Below are positions 6,726 through 14,343 of a stretch of 29,580 nt of DNA, one piece after another (positions within the stretch are counted from its first letter, which is position 1; the number at the start of each line of letters is the position of its first letter). Both the position numbers and the translations under genes were made by a program. The notes below the pieces were generated by a model, which saw only the letters and a list, made by a program, of their open reading frames with translations, was not told the DNA's origin and did no database searches. Source of the stretch: DASSBG01 sp035703755 (GTDB lineage Bacteria > Pseudomonadota > Gammaproteobacteria > Xanthomonadales > Rhodanobacteraceae); the NCBI GenBank assembly GCA_035703755.1, contig DASSXP010000180.1, positions 1-29,580 on the forward strand, written 5' to 3'.

Positions 6726-7454
6726 ATGCGCTCGCAGCCGACCATGCGATTGTTCCAGACCCTGCCCCACGCCTGCGGCTACTTTGACGACCGCACGGCA
6801 CAGAACGTGGTACTGGACCCAGCCTCGCGCAATTTGCGCAGCGACTACGCGCGCGCGCTGCCGCTCGGCTTTCGGCGCGCCGGCGGCCATGTCTACCGAC
6901 CGCATTGCGAGGGCTGCCGCGCCTGTGTCGCTTGCCGGATCGCGGTAGCCGATTTTGTTCCCGATCGCAGCCAGCGTCGCTGCTTTGCCCGCAACCGCGA
7001 CATCGAAATGATCGAATGCCGCCCCGGCCGCAGCCCGGAACACCTGGCGTTGTATGCCGCCTACCTGCGCCAGCGCCATCCCGATGGCGGCATGGACCCG
7101 GCCAGCAGCGATGATTTCGACAGTTTTCTGGTGGCGCCGTGGAGCCCCACCGTGTTCCTTGAGCTTCGCGCCGGCGGGCGCTTGCTGGCGGTGGCGGTGA
7201 CCGACGTCTGTCCCAGCGGCCTGTCGGCGGTCTACACCTTCTTTGATCCCGCCGAACGGGCGCGCAGCCTCGGCACCTACGCCATCTTGCGGCAGATCGA
7301 GCTGGCGCGTGCCCGCGACCTGCCGTATCTCTACCTCGGCTACTGGATCGCCGGGCACCCGAAAATGGACTACAAATCCCGCTTCCAGCCCTTGCAGGTG
7401 CTTGACGCCGTTGGCTGGCACACCCTCAAGGCACCGCCCGACGCGCATGGCTGA
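6726..7454 (+). CDS. bpt: Aspartate/glutamate leucyltransferase (Bpt/Ate family)
   Basis: Transfers leucine from Leu-tRNA (arginine in the Ate branch) to N-terminal Asp or Glu of proteins, marking them for ClpS/ClpAP. The protein has 242 residues with the start at 6726; 6744 is also possible, and neither has a strong ribosome-binding site. The family's Cys pattern is present: C17 in LPHACGYF and the cluster C61, C64, C67, C70 in YRPHCEGCRACVAC. The C-terminal GNAT-like domain contains SAVYTFFDP, LGTYAILRQI and YLYLGYWI, all typical. Its last 8 bases overlap the next gene, and aat follows, forming an N-end-rule operon. Many databases call this family simply arginyltransferase. Confidence 0.93.
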   Translation: MRSQPTMRLFQTLPHACGYFDDRTAQNVVLDPASRNLRSDYARALPLGFRRAGGHVYRPHCEGCRACVACRIAVADFVPDRSQRRCFARNRDIEMIECRPGRSPEHLALYAAYLRQRHPDGGMDPASSDDFDSFLVAPWSPTVFLELRAGGRLLAVAVTDVCPSGLSAVYTFFDPAERARSLGTYAILRQIELARARDLPYLYLGYWIAGHPKMDYKSRFQPLQVLDAVGWHTLKAPPDAHG

Positions 7455-8595
7455 CCCCGCGCTGCGCGTGCGCTTCGTCGAGACGCTGGACGCGGTCGAT
7501 GCCGCCGCCTGGGATGCGTTGCGCGCCGACGCCAACCCGTTCCTCAGCCACGCCTTTCTGGCCGGACTGGAACGCCACGGTTGCATCCGCGCCGATTGGG
7601 GCTGGCAAGCGCAGCACGCGCTGCTGTACCGCGACACCGCGCTGGTCGCGGCAGCGCCGCTCTATCGCAAGGAAAACTCCCGTGGCGAGTTCGTGTTCGA
7701 CTTCGCCTGGGCGCGAGCCTGGGAAGCGGCAGGTGGCCAGTACTATCCCAAGCTGCTCGGCGCGGTGCCGTACTCACCGGTCACCGGCCCCCGCCTGCTG
7801 ACGGGCACCGGCCCGGATGCGGCCGCACTCAAGCGGCCGCTGGTTGACGCGATGGTCGAAGCCACGCTGGCACACGGCTGGTCCTCCGCGCATGTGGATT
7901 TTCTGCCCCCGGACGACCACAACGCATTCGACGCCCGCTGGCTGCCGCGCTTCGACTGGCAATTCCACTGGCACAACCGCGGCTACCGTCGTTTCGACGA
8001 CTTTCTCGCTGCACTGCGGCACAAGAAGCGCAAAAACATCCGTCACGAACGCCAGCAGGCCCACGCCGGCCTCGCATGCACGATGCAACGCGGCGACACG
8101 CTCAACGAACGCGACTGGCAGCGCGTACATGCGCTGTATTGCGATACCTTCGCGCGCAAAGGCAACCTCGCCACCCTCAGCCTCGGCTTTTTTCAGCACC
8201 TGGCCACCAGTCTGGGCGACGGCCTGCAATTGGCGCTGGCGCGCCAGCGCGGCGAAATCGTCGCCATGGCGCTGTTTCTGGTCGGCGGCGCGTGCCTCTA
8301 CGGGCGTTATTGGGGCAGCGCCATCGAGCAGGCCGGGCTCCACTTCGAGCTCTGCTACTACCAAGGCATCGACTACGCCATCGCCCACGGCCTTGCGCGC
8401 TTCGAGCCCGGCGCACAGGGCGAACACAAGCTCGCACGCGGCTTTCTGCCCTGCCGCACGGAATCGCGCCACTACATTGTCCACGCCGGTTTTCGCACCG
8501 CCGTGGCGGCGGCACTGCGGCGCGAACAGGCCGCCTTGCTGGACTATCGGGCCGAGCTCCTCGCGCATTCGCCCTACACCGACTTGCCGCCATGA
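7447..8595 (+). CDS. DUF482-type GNAT/FemAB-like protein
   Basis: A 382-residue protein of the DUF482 (peptidogalycan biosynthesis/recognition) family, which has a GNAT-like acyltransferase fold. Conserved marks include NPFLSHAFL (26-34), the substrate-side stretch YYPKLLGAVPYSPVTGPR, the basic KKRKNIRHER element, LYCDTFARKG, YGRYWG, LHFELCYYQGI and FEPGAQGEHKLARGF near the end. The reaction is unproven; relatives are proposed to transfer acyl or aminoacyl groups. It overlaps bpt by 8 bp and aat by 4 bp (ATGA), so all three are translationally coupled. Enclosure between two aminoacyl-tRNA transferases makes an aminoacyl-tRNA substrate an attractive guess. Confidence 0.85.
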   Translation: MADPALRVRFVETLDAVDAAAWDALRADANPFLSHAFLAGLERHGCIRADWGWQAQHALLYRDTALVAAAPLYRKENSRGEFVFDFAWARAWEAAGGQYYPKLLGAVPYSPVTGPRLLTGTGPDAAALKRPLVDAMVEATLAHGWSSAHVDFLPPDDHNAFDARWLPRFDWQFHWHNRGYRRFDDFLAALRHKKRKNIRHERQQAHAGLACTMQRGDTLNERDWQRVHALYCDTFARKGNLATLSLGFFQHLATSLGDGLQLALARQRGEIVAMALFLVGGACLYGRYWGSAIEQAGLHFELCYYQGIDYAIAHGLARFEPGAQGEHKLARGFLPCRTESRHYIVHAGFRTAVAAALRREQAALLDYRAELLAHSPYTDLPP

Positions 8596-9326
8596 ACCCA
8601 TTGCCGATTGCCGTGCTGGCCGCTGGCTCGCCGCCAACGTTTCCACACCCCTCGCGCGCCCTGACCGACCCAAACGGCCTGCTGGCCGCCGGCGGCGACC
8701 TCTCGCCAGAGCGCTTGTTGGCCGCCTATCGCCACGGCATCTTTCCCTGGTTCAGCCGCGGCGAGCCGATCCTCTGGTGGTCGCCCGATCCACGCTGCGT
8801 CTTCCGCACCAAGGCCATCCACGTCAGCCGCAGTCTGCGCAAGCAACTGGCACGCTCAAACTGGACGCTCAGCGCCGACCGCGCCTTTGCCGACGTCATG
8901 CGCGCCTGTGCCGCACCACGGAGCGATGGCCACGGCACCTGGATCAGCCCGGCAATGCACGCGGCGTATGTCGCCCTGCACCACCTCGGCCACGCCCACA
9001 GCGTCGAAGTGTGGGATGGCTCCGCACTGGTCGGCGGCATCTACGGCGTCGCGGTCGGCCGTCTGCTTGCCGGAGAATCGATGTTCAGCCGCGAAAGCGG
9101 TGGCTCCAAGGCAGCCTTGCTGGCACTGGCCCGCACCCTCCACGGCTGGGGCTTCCCGTTGCTGGATGCACAGGTGCCGAACCCGCACTTGCAGAGCCTT
9201 GGCGCCACCGCGCTGCCACGGCAGGACTTTCTGCAACAATTGGCACGCTTGGTCGAGCAGCCAGGCCCGAGCGGCCACTGGGGCGAAATCTTTCCCCTGC
9301 ACCGGGCCCGCGCGCTCGCGGACTGA
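8592..9326 (+). CDS. aat: Leucyl/phenylalanyl-tRNA-protein transferase
   Basis: Adds Leu or Phe from charged tRNA to proteins with N-terminal Lys or Arg, making substrates for ClpS/ClpAP. At 244 residues it has the normal length. Signature motifs are present: FPHPSRAL and GLLAAGGDLSPERLL near the N-terminus, then AYRHGIFPWFS, ILWWSPDPR, GTWISPAM, HSVEVWDG, GGIYGVAVG, ESMFSRESGGSK and LLDAQVPNPHL. The start codon overlaps the stop of the DUF482 gene (ATGA). With bpt in the same operon, both known bacterial N-degron tagging routes are made together; clpS and clpA are not in the window. Confidence 0.98.
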   Translation: MNPLPIAVLAAGSPPTFPHPSRALTDPNGLLAAGGDLSPERLLAAYRHGIFPWFSRGEPILWWSPDPRCVFRTKAIHVSRSLRKQLARSNWTLSADRAFADVMRACAAPRSDGHGTWISPAMHAAYVALHHLGHAHSVEVWDGSALVGGIYGVAVGRLLAGESMFSRESGGSKAALLALARTLHGWGFPLLDAQVPNPHLQSLGATALPRQDFLQQLARLVEQPGPSGHWGEIFPLHRARALAD

Positions 9327-9338
9327 CACGCACGCGGC

Positions 9339-9367
9339 TTGTCACAAGTCGCCACTCACGTTACAAT
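9339..9367 (+). promoter_or_regulatory. Sigma-70 promoter of the L36 gene
   Basis: TTGTCA at 9339-9344 is followed by a 17-bp spacer and TACAAT at 9362-9367, so each hexamer has one mismatch to consensus. The start codon is 30 bases past the -10 box, and GGAG (9385-9388) is the ribosome-binding site. This is the clearest promoter in the window. No Zur-like palindrome is seen over it. Confidence 0.8.
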
Positions 9368-9396
9368 TGCTCTCTTTACCCGCTGGAGTTACCGCC

Positions 9397-9522
9397 GTGA
9401 AGGTGCTGTCTTCGTTGAAATCCGCCAAGAGCCGGCACCGCGATTGCAAGGTCGTGCGCCGCCGGGGCAAAGTGTTCGTGATCTGCAAGTCCAACCCGCG
9501 TTTCAAGGCGCGCCAGCGCTGA
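9397..9522 (+). CDS. ykgO: Ribosomal protein L36, zinc-free (YkgO) type
   Basis: A 41-residue basic protein of the large ribosomal subunit, with GTG start at 9397 and GGAG 8 bases upstream. It resembles E. coli YkgO (MKVLxSLKxAK start, VICKSNPRFKA end). Of the four zinc ligands of classic L36 (three Cys, one His) only C17 and C30 remain; the first Cys is absent and the His position is Phe, so it should not bind zinc. In other bacteria such C-minus paralogues replace the zinc form in zinc shortage, but some lineages carry only this form. It has its own promoter and terminator, making a single-gene unit. Confidence 0.93.
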   Translation: MKVLSSLKSAKSRHRDCKVVRRRGKVFVICKSNPRFKARQR

Positions 9523-9552
9523 TCGCGGCGCCGCTTGCCACGAATACCACGC

Positions 9553-9577
9553 AAAGGGCCGCGCGAGCGGCCTTTTT
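9553..9577 (+). terminator. Intrinsic terminator after the L36 gene
   Basis: A 6-bp stem GGCCGC/GCGGCC (9557-9562 with 9567-9572) closes on a GCGA tetraloop and is followed by TTTTT (9573-9577). It begins 31 bp after the L36 stop codon. Confidence 0.88.
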
Positions 9578-9655
9578 CGTGCGCGATACAATGGATTCCA
9601 ACCCGCAGATTTGCTACAACTGCGCCACGCTCAACCCGAGTGAGGGAGAACGCCC

Positions 9656-9994
9656 ATGAACAAGCTCCTCGTCGCAAGTCTTGCCAGCAGCCTCGCACTG
9701 GCTGCCGCCGGCACCTGCCTGGCACAAACCACCACCACCGTCACCACCAAGGGTGACGTACTGCTGATGCAGCAAGTGCACAAGGAACACCAGCTCGACC
9801 TGCCCAAACGCGGCCAAAGCATGGCCCAGGTGTTGAAGCAGTTTGGCGCCCCGCTGCAAAAGCTCGACACCCGTGGCGGTGACTCGGCCAAGCACCCGCC
9901 GATCAACCGCTGGGTGTATGCCGGCTACACGGTCTATTTCGAGCGCAACCATGTGATCCACGCGGTTATCAACCCGCCGCCCGGCAACAGCTGA
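9656..9994 (+). CDS. Secreted small protein, BamE/SmpA-like fold suspected
   Basis: A 112-residue protein with a clear signal peptide: NK, a Leu/Ala-rich core, then likely cleavage after CLAQ or LAQ near residue 24. The mature part starts Thr-rich. Then comes GQSMAQVLKQFGAP (53-66), INRWVYAGYTVYFE (83-96) and HVIHAVI (99-105). This order, a GxsmxxVlxxfGxP helix followed by a W-x-Y strand pair, resembles the SmpA/OmlA (BamE-like) fold, but that is a pattern judgement. GGGAGAA precedes the ATG, and TACAAT at 9587-9592 may be the -10 box. The stop is followed 3 bp later by aguA. Its function is unknown; the location is periplasmic or envelope. Confidence 0.72.
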   Translation: MNKLLVASLASSLALAAAGTCLAQTTTTVTTKGDVLLMQQVHKEHQLDLPKRGQSMAQVLKQFGAPLQKLDTRGGDSAKHPPINRWVYAGYTVYFERNHVIHAVINPPPGNS

Positions 9995-9997
9995 GCC

Positions 9998-11044
9998 ATG
10001 ACCCACCGCGACTTGCGCTGGCCGGCGGAATGGGCGCCGCAGGCCGCGGTACTGATTGCCTGGCCCCACGCCGGCACCGACTGGGCCGAACGGCTGGCTG
10101 CGGTCGAAACCACCTACGTCGCGTTGGCGACGGCGGTCACCCGCTTCCAGCCGCTGATCGTGATCGTGGCCAACGCGGCTCTGCGCCAGCACGTCGAAGC
10201 GCTGCTGCAGGGCAAGGCGGATGCCCGCCGCATCCGCTACGTCGAACTGCCCTACGACGATACCTGGCTGCGTGACTCCGGGCCAATCACCTTGCTGCCC
10301 GATGGTGGCAGCGGCGCACCACGCCTGCTCGATTTCCGCTTCACCGGCTGGGGCGGCAAGTTCGAAGCCGGACAGGACGACGCGCTGGTGGATGGCCTGG
10401 TGCACGCCGGCCTGTTTGGTGACGCCGCGCATCAGCGCATCGACTGGGCGCTCGAAGGCGGCGCCATCGAGAGCGACGGTCAAGGCAGCGTGCTCACCAC
10501 CTGGAAATGCCTGCGCCAGCGCCATCCCGAGCAATCGCGCGACGCCATGAGTGCAATCCTGCGCGACAGCCTCATGGCCGATCGCATTCTGTGGCTCGAT
10601 CACGGCTACCTCGAAGGCGACGACACCGACGCCCATATCGACACCCTGGCGCGCTTTGCGCCCGCAGACGCCATCGTGTTTCAAGCCTGCGCCGATGGCA
10701 CCGACAAGCACCACGACGAACTGACCCGGATGGGCGCGGAGCTCGCCGCCCTGCGCACGCCGCAAGGCCAGCCATACACGCTGCACCCGCTGCCGTGGGC
10801 ACAACCCATCCTCGATGACGGCCGGCGCCTCGCCGCGTCCTACGCCAACTACCTGATCATCAACGGTGCCGTGCTGGTGCCGGCCTACGGCGACCGCGCC
10901 GACCACGAGGCCGCGCGCATCATCGCCGCCACCCACCCGGGCCGCGAGGTGGTGCAAATCCCCTGCCGCCCCCTAATCTGGCAAAACGGCAGCCTGCACT
11001 GCATCACCATGCAACTTCCCGCCGGCGCGCTGGCGTTGCCTTAA
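9998..11044 (+). CDS. aguA: Agmatine deiminase
   Basis: Hydrolyses agmatine to N-carbamoylputrescine and ammonia, the first step of the two-step route from agmatine to putrescine. A 348-residue member of the peptidylarginine-deiminase-like guanidino hydrolase family. Key motifs: the N-terminal PAEWAPQAAVLIAWPH, DDTWLRDSGP (87-96), the ALEGGAIESDG element (151-161), H202 and D211-x-H213 in HGYLEGDDTDAHID, and the catalytic C335 in QNGSLHC. All active-site residues expected for the family are present. It starts 3 bp after the secreted-protein gene and is followed 33 bp later by aguB, which performs the next reaction. Confidence 0.95.
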   Translation: MTHRDLRWPAEWAPQAAVLIAWPHAGTDWAERLAAVETTYVALATAVTRFQPLIVIVANAALRQHVEALLQGKADARRIRYVELPYDDTWLRDSGPITLLPDGGSGAPRLLDFRFTGWGGKFEAGQDDALVDGLVHAGLFGDAAHQRIDWALEGGAIESDGQGSVLTTWKCLRQRHPEQSRDAMSAILRDSLMADRILWLDHGYLEGDDTDAHIDTLARFAPADAIVFQACADGTDKHHDELTRMGAELAALRTPQGQPYTLHPLPWAQPILDDGRRLAASYANYLIINGAVLVPAYGDRADHEAARIIAATHPGREVVQIPCRPLIWQNGSLHCITMQLPAGALALP

Positions 11045-11077
11045 AATGGCCGTCTTGTCGCCGTAACGGGCTTGCCC

Positions 11078-11962
11078 ATGACCCCCTCGCTCAAAGTCGC
11101 ACTATTGCAGGAAACCGATCACGGCAGCCGCGCGGCCAATCTCGACGCGATCGAAGCCGGGCTGCGCGAAGCATCCGCCGCCGGTGCCGAGCTGGTGTTG
11201 CTGCAGGAGCTGCACAACGGGCCGTATTTCTGCCAGCACGAATCGGTGCACGAGTTCGACCGCGCCGAGCCGATACCGGGGCCGTCCACGGAGCGGCTCG
11301 GCAAGCTGGCGGCGGAGCTCAGGCTGGTGCTGGTGGCCTCGCTGTTCGAGCGCCGCGCGGCCGGTCTTTACCACAACACCGCGGTGGTGTTCGACCGCAC
11401 AGCGGCGATCGCCGGGCGTTATCGCAAGATGCACATCCCGGACGACCCAGCGTTCTACGAGAAGTTCTATTTCACCCCGGGGGACCTCGGCTTTGAGCCG
11501 ATCCAGACCTCGGTGGGCAAGCTCGGCGTGCTGGTGTGCTGGGATCAGTGGTACCCGGAAGCCGCGCGCCTGATGGCGCTCGCCGGCGCCGAGCTCTTGC
11601 TCTACCCCACCGCGATCGGCTGGGACCCTAACGACGATCAAGCCGAAAAGGATCGCCAGCGCGAGGCCTGGATTACCGTGCAGCGCGGCCATGCCGTCGC
11701 CAACGGCCTGCCGTTGCTGGCCTGCAACCGCACCGGCTTCGAGGCATCTCCCGTGGGCGACAACGGCATCCAGTTCTGGGGTTCAAGTTTCGTGGCTGGC
11801 CCGCAAGGCGAGTTTCTGGCTCAGGCTGGCACCGACCAGCGCGAATTGCTGCTGGTCGACATTGACCGCGCCCGCAGCGAAAACGTGCGGCGCATCTGGC
11901 CGTTTCTGCGCGACCGCCGCATCGACGCCTACGACGACCTGCTGAAACGCTTCCGGGATTGA
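11078..11962 (+). CDS. aguB: N-carbamoylputrescine amidase
   Basis: Hydrolyses N-carbamoylputrescine to putrescine, carbon dioxide and ammonia. A 294-residue nitrilase-superfamily protein with the catalytic triad E44 (LLQELHNGPYF), K117 (YRKMHIP) and C154 (VCWDQWYPEA). The motifs PDDPAFYEKFYFTPGD and YPTAIGWDP are typical of the AguB branch, and the adjacent aguA confirms the pathway. The ATG at 11078 is preferred; an in-frame TTG two codons earlier would add only two residues. The ribosome-binding site is weak, which fits translation following aguA. Confidence 0.96.
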   Translation: MTPSLKVALLQETDHGSRAANLDAIEAGLREASAAGAELVLLQELHNGPYFCQHESVHEFDRAEPIPGPSTERLGKLAAELRLVLVASLFERRAAGLYHNTAVVFDRTAAIAGRYRKMHIPDDPAFYEKFYFTPGDLGFEPIQTSVGKLGVLVCWDQWYPEAARLMALAGAELLLYPTAIGWDPNDDQAEKDRQREAWITVQRGHAVANGLPLLACNRTGFEASPVGDNGIQFWGSSFVAGPQGEFLAQAGTDQRELLLVDIDRARSENVRRIWPFLRDRRIDAYDDLLKRFRD

Positions 11963-11977
11963 CGTCCTCGCGAGCGC

Positions 11978-12102
11978 GCAGGAGCGGCTCATGGCCGCGA
12001 TTCGAGATTCGGCAATTCCGGCCTTGCGTTATCGCGCCCATGGGGCGCTCCTACACGAAAACCCACAACCTCGCATGTGTAGGAGCGGCCCATGGCCGCG
12101 AT
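11978..12102. repeat. REP-like palindromic repeats (three copies)
   Basis: The element GTAGGAGCGGCCCATGGCCGCGAT appears at 12078-12102 (with a leading T). A close direct copy lies at 11978-12002 (GCAGGAGCGGCTCATGGCCGCG), and an inverted copy at 12031-12055. The inverted and last copies differ at two positions only and could fold into a long hairpin with a 22-base loop. This is the layout of REP or BIME elements of Pseudomonas and Xanthomonadales. No RAYT transposase gene is present in the window. Confidence 0.75.
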
Positions 12103-12199
12103 AGAAAGCTGGGGCGAGTGGCCATGTCGGTTGATCCGCCAACTTGATCGCCCGCGGCGTTGCCGTCATGCTGGCGGTTTGCCCCTTGCCTGATCCCCG

Positions 12200-13429
12200 A
12201 TGACGGAATCCGCTGCCACCGCCACTCTGCCCGCCGCGCTCGACGGCCAGCCCGTCGCCCGCGTGCACCGCGACGGTGTGGAATACGTGCTGCTCGGCAC
12301 CGCGCATGTGTCGCGCGCCAGCGTCGAGGCCGTCAACGCGATACTCGACGCCGAGCCATTCGACGCCGTGGCCATCGAATTGTGCGACAGCCGCGCGCGG
12401 GCAATGCGCGACCCCGATGCCTTCAAGCGCATGGACCTGTTCCAGGTGATACGCCAGGGCAAAGTCGGCATGGTGGCCGCCAGTTTGGTGCTGTCCTCCT
12501 ACCAGAAACGGCTGGCGGAGCAGTTCGGCATCGAACCGGGCGCGGAAATGAAAGCCGGCATGGATGGCGCGGCGGCGCGCGAGTTGCCGCTGTGGCTGGT
12601 CGACCGCGAGATCGGCACCACCCTGAAGCGCTGCTGGCGCGGCCTCGGTTTCGGCGACCGCATGCAATTGCTGCTCGGCCTGATCGCCAGCGTGTTCGAG
12701 CGCGAGGACATCGCCGAGGAGGACATCGAGAAACTCAAGCAAGGCGACTTGATGGAAGGCGCGTTCGCCGAGTTCGCCAAGGAGTCCGCGCCGCTTTATC
12801 ACGGCCTGATCGCCGAGCGCGACAGCTACATGGCCGCGTCCCTGCGCGAGCACGCGGCGGATGCGCCCACGGTGCGTCGCGTGCTGGTGGTGATCGGCGC
12901 CGGACACCTGGCCGGCACACGGCAGGAAATCGAAACCCAGCAACAAGACCCGGCCACGCAGCGCGCGGCCCTGACCGTCATTCCACCAGCGTCGCGGTGG
13001 CCGAAATATCTGGCCATCGGCGTGCTGGTGGCCATTTTTGCCGCCATCGGCTGGGCTTTCCACCGCAGTGCCGCCCACGGTGCCGAGGCCCTGAAATGGT
13101 GGGTACTCCTGACCGGCGGCGGTGCCGCGCTGGGGGCCCTGATCAGCGCCGCGCACCCGTTGTCGATCCTGGCTGCCTTCGTCGCCGCGCCGCTGAAACC
13201 GTTTCGCCCCGGCGTGCCGGCCGGCGCGGTCAGTGCGCTGGCGGAATGCTGGCTCCGGCGCCCACGAGTGGGCGATTTCGACACCTTGCGCGACGACCTC
13301 GTGCACGCCTCCGGCTGGTGGAAGAACCGCGTGGCGCGCACCTTCATGATTTTCATGCTGGTCAACCTCGGCACCATGGCGGGTGAGTACGCCGCCGGTT
13401 TCCATATCGTCACATCGCTGCTGCCTTGA
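12200..13429 (+). CDS. TraB/PrgY-family membrane protein
   Basis: A 409-residue TraB-family protein (TIGR00261 type). The N-terminal domain has the conserved GTAHVS (33-38), the acidic IELCDSR (59-65), ERDSYMA (206-212) and GAGHLAG (233-239), the motifs that define the TraB/GumN superfamily and form its putative metal-dependent hydrolase site. The C-terminal part is membrane-embedded: helices about 269-287, 300-333 (probably two) and 382-402. Enterococcal TraB and PrgY inhibit pheromone signalling, but the role in proteobacteria is unknown, so no substrate is given. The upstream 97 bp holds no clear promoter; REP-like repeats lie just before that. The gene is monocistronic on present evidence. 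Confidence 0.88.
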   Translation: MTESAATATLPAALDGQPVARVHRDGVEYVLLGTAHVSRASVEAVNAILDAEPFDAVAIELCDSRARAMRDPDAFKRMDLFQVIRQGKVGMVAASLVLSSYQKRLAEQFGIEPGAEMKAGMDGAAARELPLWLVDREIGTTLKRCWRGLGFGDRMQLLLGLIASVFEREDIAEEDIEKLKQGDLMEGAFAEFAKESAPLYHGLIAERDSYMAASLREHAADAPTVRRVLVVIGAGHLAGTRQEIETQQQDPATQRAALTVIPPASRWPKYLAIGVLVAIFAAIGWAFHRSAAHGAEALKWWVLLTGGGAALGALISAAHPLSILAAFVAAPLKPFRPGVPAGAVSALAECWLRRPRVGDFDTLRDDLVHASGWWKNRVARTFMIFMLVNLGTMAGEYAAGFHIVTSLLP

Positions 13430-13486
13430 TGGCGGTCAAGGCACGCCAACGTGTGACGTGTTTGCCCACCCACCAGTGCCCATGGC

Positions 13487-13492
13487 TATAAT
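13487..13492 (+). promoter_or_regulatory. Perfect -10 box before the cytochrome pair
   Basis: TATAAT at 13487-13492, 46 bp before the first cytochrome ATG. The best -35 candidate is TTGCCC (13462-13467) with a long 19-bp spacer, so the promoter may rely on the -10 or on an activator. Confidence 0.55.
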
Positions 13493-13538
13493 CAGCGCTT
13501 TGGCTTTGCCAATTCGTCTTCACTGGGGAAAACGCACG

Positions 13539-13868
13539 ATGACCCGAACACTACTGACCGCCGTGTTCCTTGCCGCGCTGGCCGGCTCCGCACAGGCCGC
13601 TACCGCGCAAGGCGATGCCAGCCATGGCCGCCAGCTCGTTTACACCTGCGCCGGCTGCCACGGTGTGCCCGGTTACGAAAACGCCTACCCCAACTACCGC
13701 GTGCCGCGCATCGCCGGCCAGAACTACGATTACCTGGTGGCGGCACTGACCGAATACCGCACCGGCGGGCGCTCGCATCCGACCATGCGCGCGCAGGCCG
13801 AGAGCATGTCCGAACAAGACATCAAGGACATCGCCACCTATCTTTCCAGCCTGGCTCCGGCCAAGTAA
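13539..13868 (+). CDS. Monohaem class I cytochrome c (first of a pair)
   Basis: A 109-residue exported cytochrome. A Sec signal peptide (about 1-21, ending SAQA-A) precedes the haem-binding CAGCH (37-41), IAGQNYDYLVAALTEYR (58-74) and a likely axial Met, M83. The layout resembles one half of a dihaem cytochrome c4 or c553. GGGGAA lies before the ATG at 13539, which is preferred over the longer in-frame start at 13383 because that start overlaps the TraB gene and lies before the promoter. A second, similar gene follows 16 bp later, so the two should be made together and carry electrons in the periplasm; the partner oxidase or reductase is not in the window. Confidence 0.9.
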   Translation: MTRTLLTAVFLAALAGSAQAATAQGDASHGRQLVYTCAGCHGVPGYENAYPNYRVPRIAGQNYDYLVAALTEYRTGGRSHPTMRAQAESMSEQDIKDIATYLSSLAPAK

Positions 13869-13884
13869 CCGAGGAAGCCAGCCA

Positions 13885-14241
13885 ATGAAGCGTTTCGTCT
13901 CATCCGCCCTGCTTGCCCTCGCCTTGACCATTCCGGCGCTGGCTCTCGCCCACGGCGACCCGGTCGCCGGCAAGGAGAAAGCCGTGGTCTGCGCCGCCTG
14001 CCACGGCGCCGATGGCAATGCCCCCGACCCGCAATACCCGCGCCTCGCCGGCCAGTGGGAAAACTACCTGCTGCAGGCCCTCAAGGAATACAAGAGCGGC
14101 GAGCGCAGCAATCCCATCATGCAAGGCTTTGTCTCCACCATGTCCGAAGACGACATGGAGAATCTGGCCGCGTATTTCTCCAGCCTGCCCAGCAAGCTGG
14201 ATGACTTGAAGCACCACATCCAGGGTGCCGACGGCAAGTAA
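13885..14241 (+). CDS. Monohaem class I cytochrome c (second of a pair)
   Basis: A 118-residue exported cytochrome with signal peptide (about 1-22, ending ALALA-H), haem site CAACH (36-40), the YPRLAGQWENYLLQALKEYK region (51-70) that parallels the first cytochrome, and likely axial Met M79. An acidic/basic tail of about 15 residues follows the last helix. GAGGAAG sits before the ATG. Together with the upstream gene it looks like the two halves of a cytochrome c4 encoded separately, though ordinary gene duplication explains it equally well. A strong terminator follows. Confidence 0.92.
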   Translation: MKRFVSSALLALALTIPALALAHGDPVAGKEKAVVCAACHGADGNAPDPQYPRLAGQWENYLLQALKEYKSGERSNPIMQGFVSTMSEDDMENLAAYFSSLPSKLDDLKHHIQGADGK

Positions 14242-14261
14242 GCCGCCCGCTCGATAAATCG

Positions 14262-14293
14262 AAGCCGCCGACGTTGCCGCCGGCGGCTTTTTT
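14262..14293 (+). terminator. Intrinsic terminator after the cytochrome pair
   Basis: A 9-bp stem AAGCCGCCG/CGGCGGCTT (14262-14270 with 14281-14289, 10-base loop) ends in a run of T residues (14288-14293). It lies between the convergent cytochrome and flavoprotein genes; the minus side has no U-run. Confidence 0.88.
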
Positions 14294-14343
14294 CATGCCG
14301 CGTCCGCCGCGTCCCGGATGTCACCGCCCCGCTTGGGTCACGC

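Noticed and set aside
4981..6948. A 655-codon plus-strand frame opposite glmM
   Set aside because: Antisense to glmM and running into bpt in the wrong frame; shadow of GC-rich codon use.
9330..9396. Zur operator upstream of the L36 gene
   Set aside because: I looked for an AT-rich palindrome of the Zur type and found none overlapping the promoter.
11978..12102. CRISPR array
   Set aside because: Only three copies, in mixed orientation and with uneven spacing; palindromic REP-like elements explain them.
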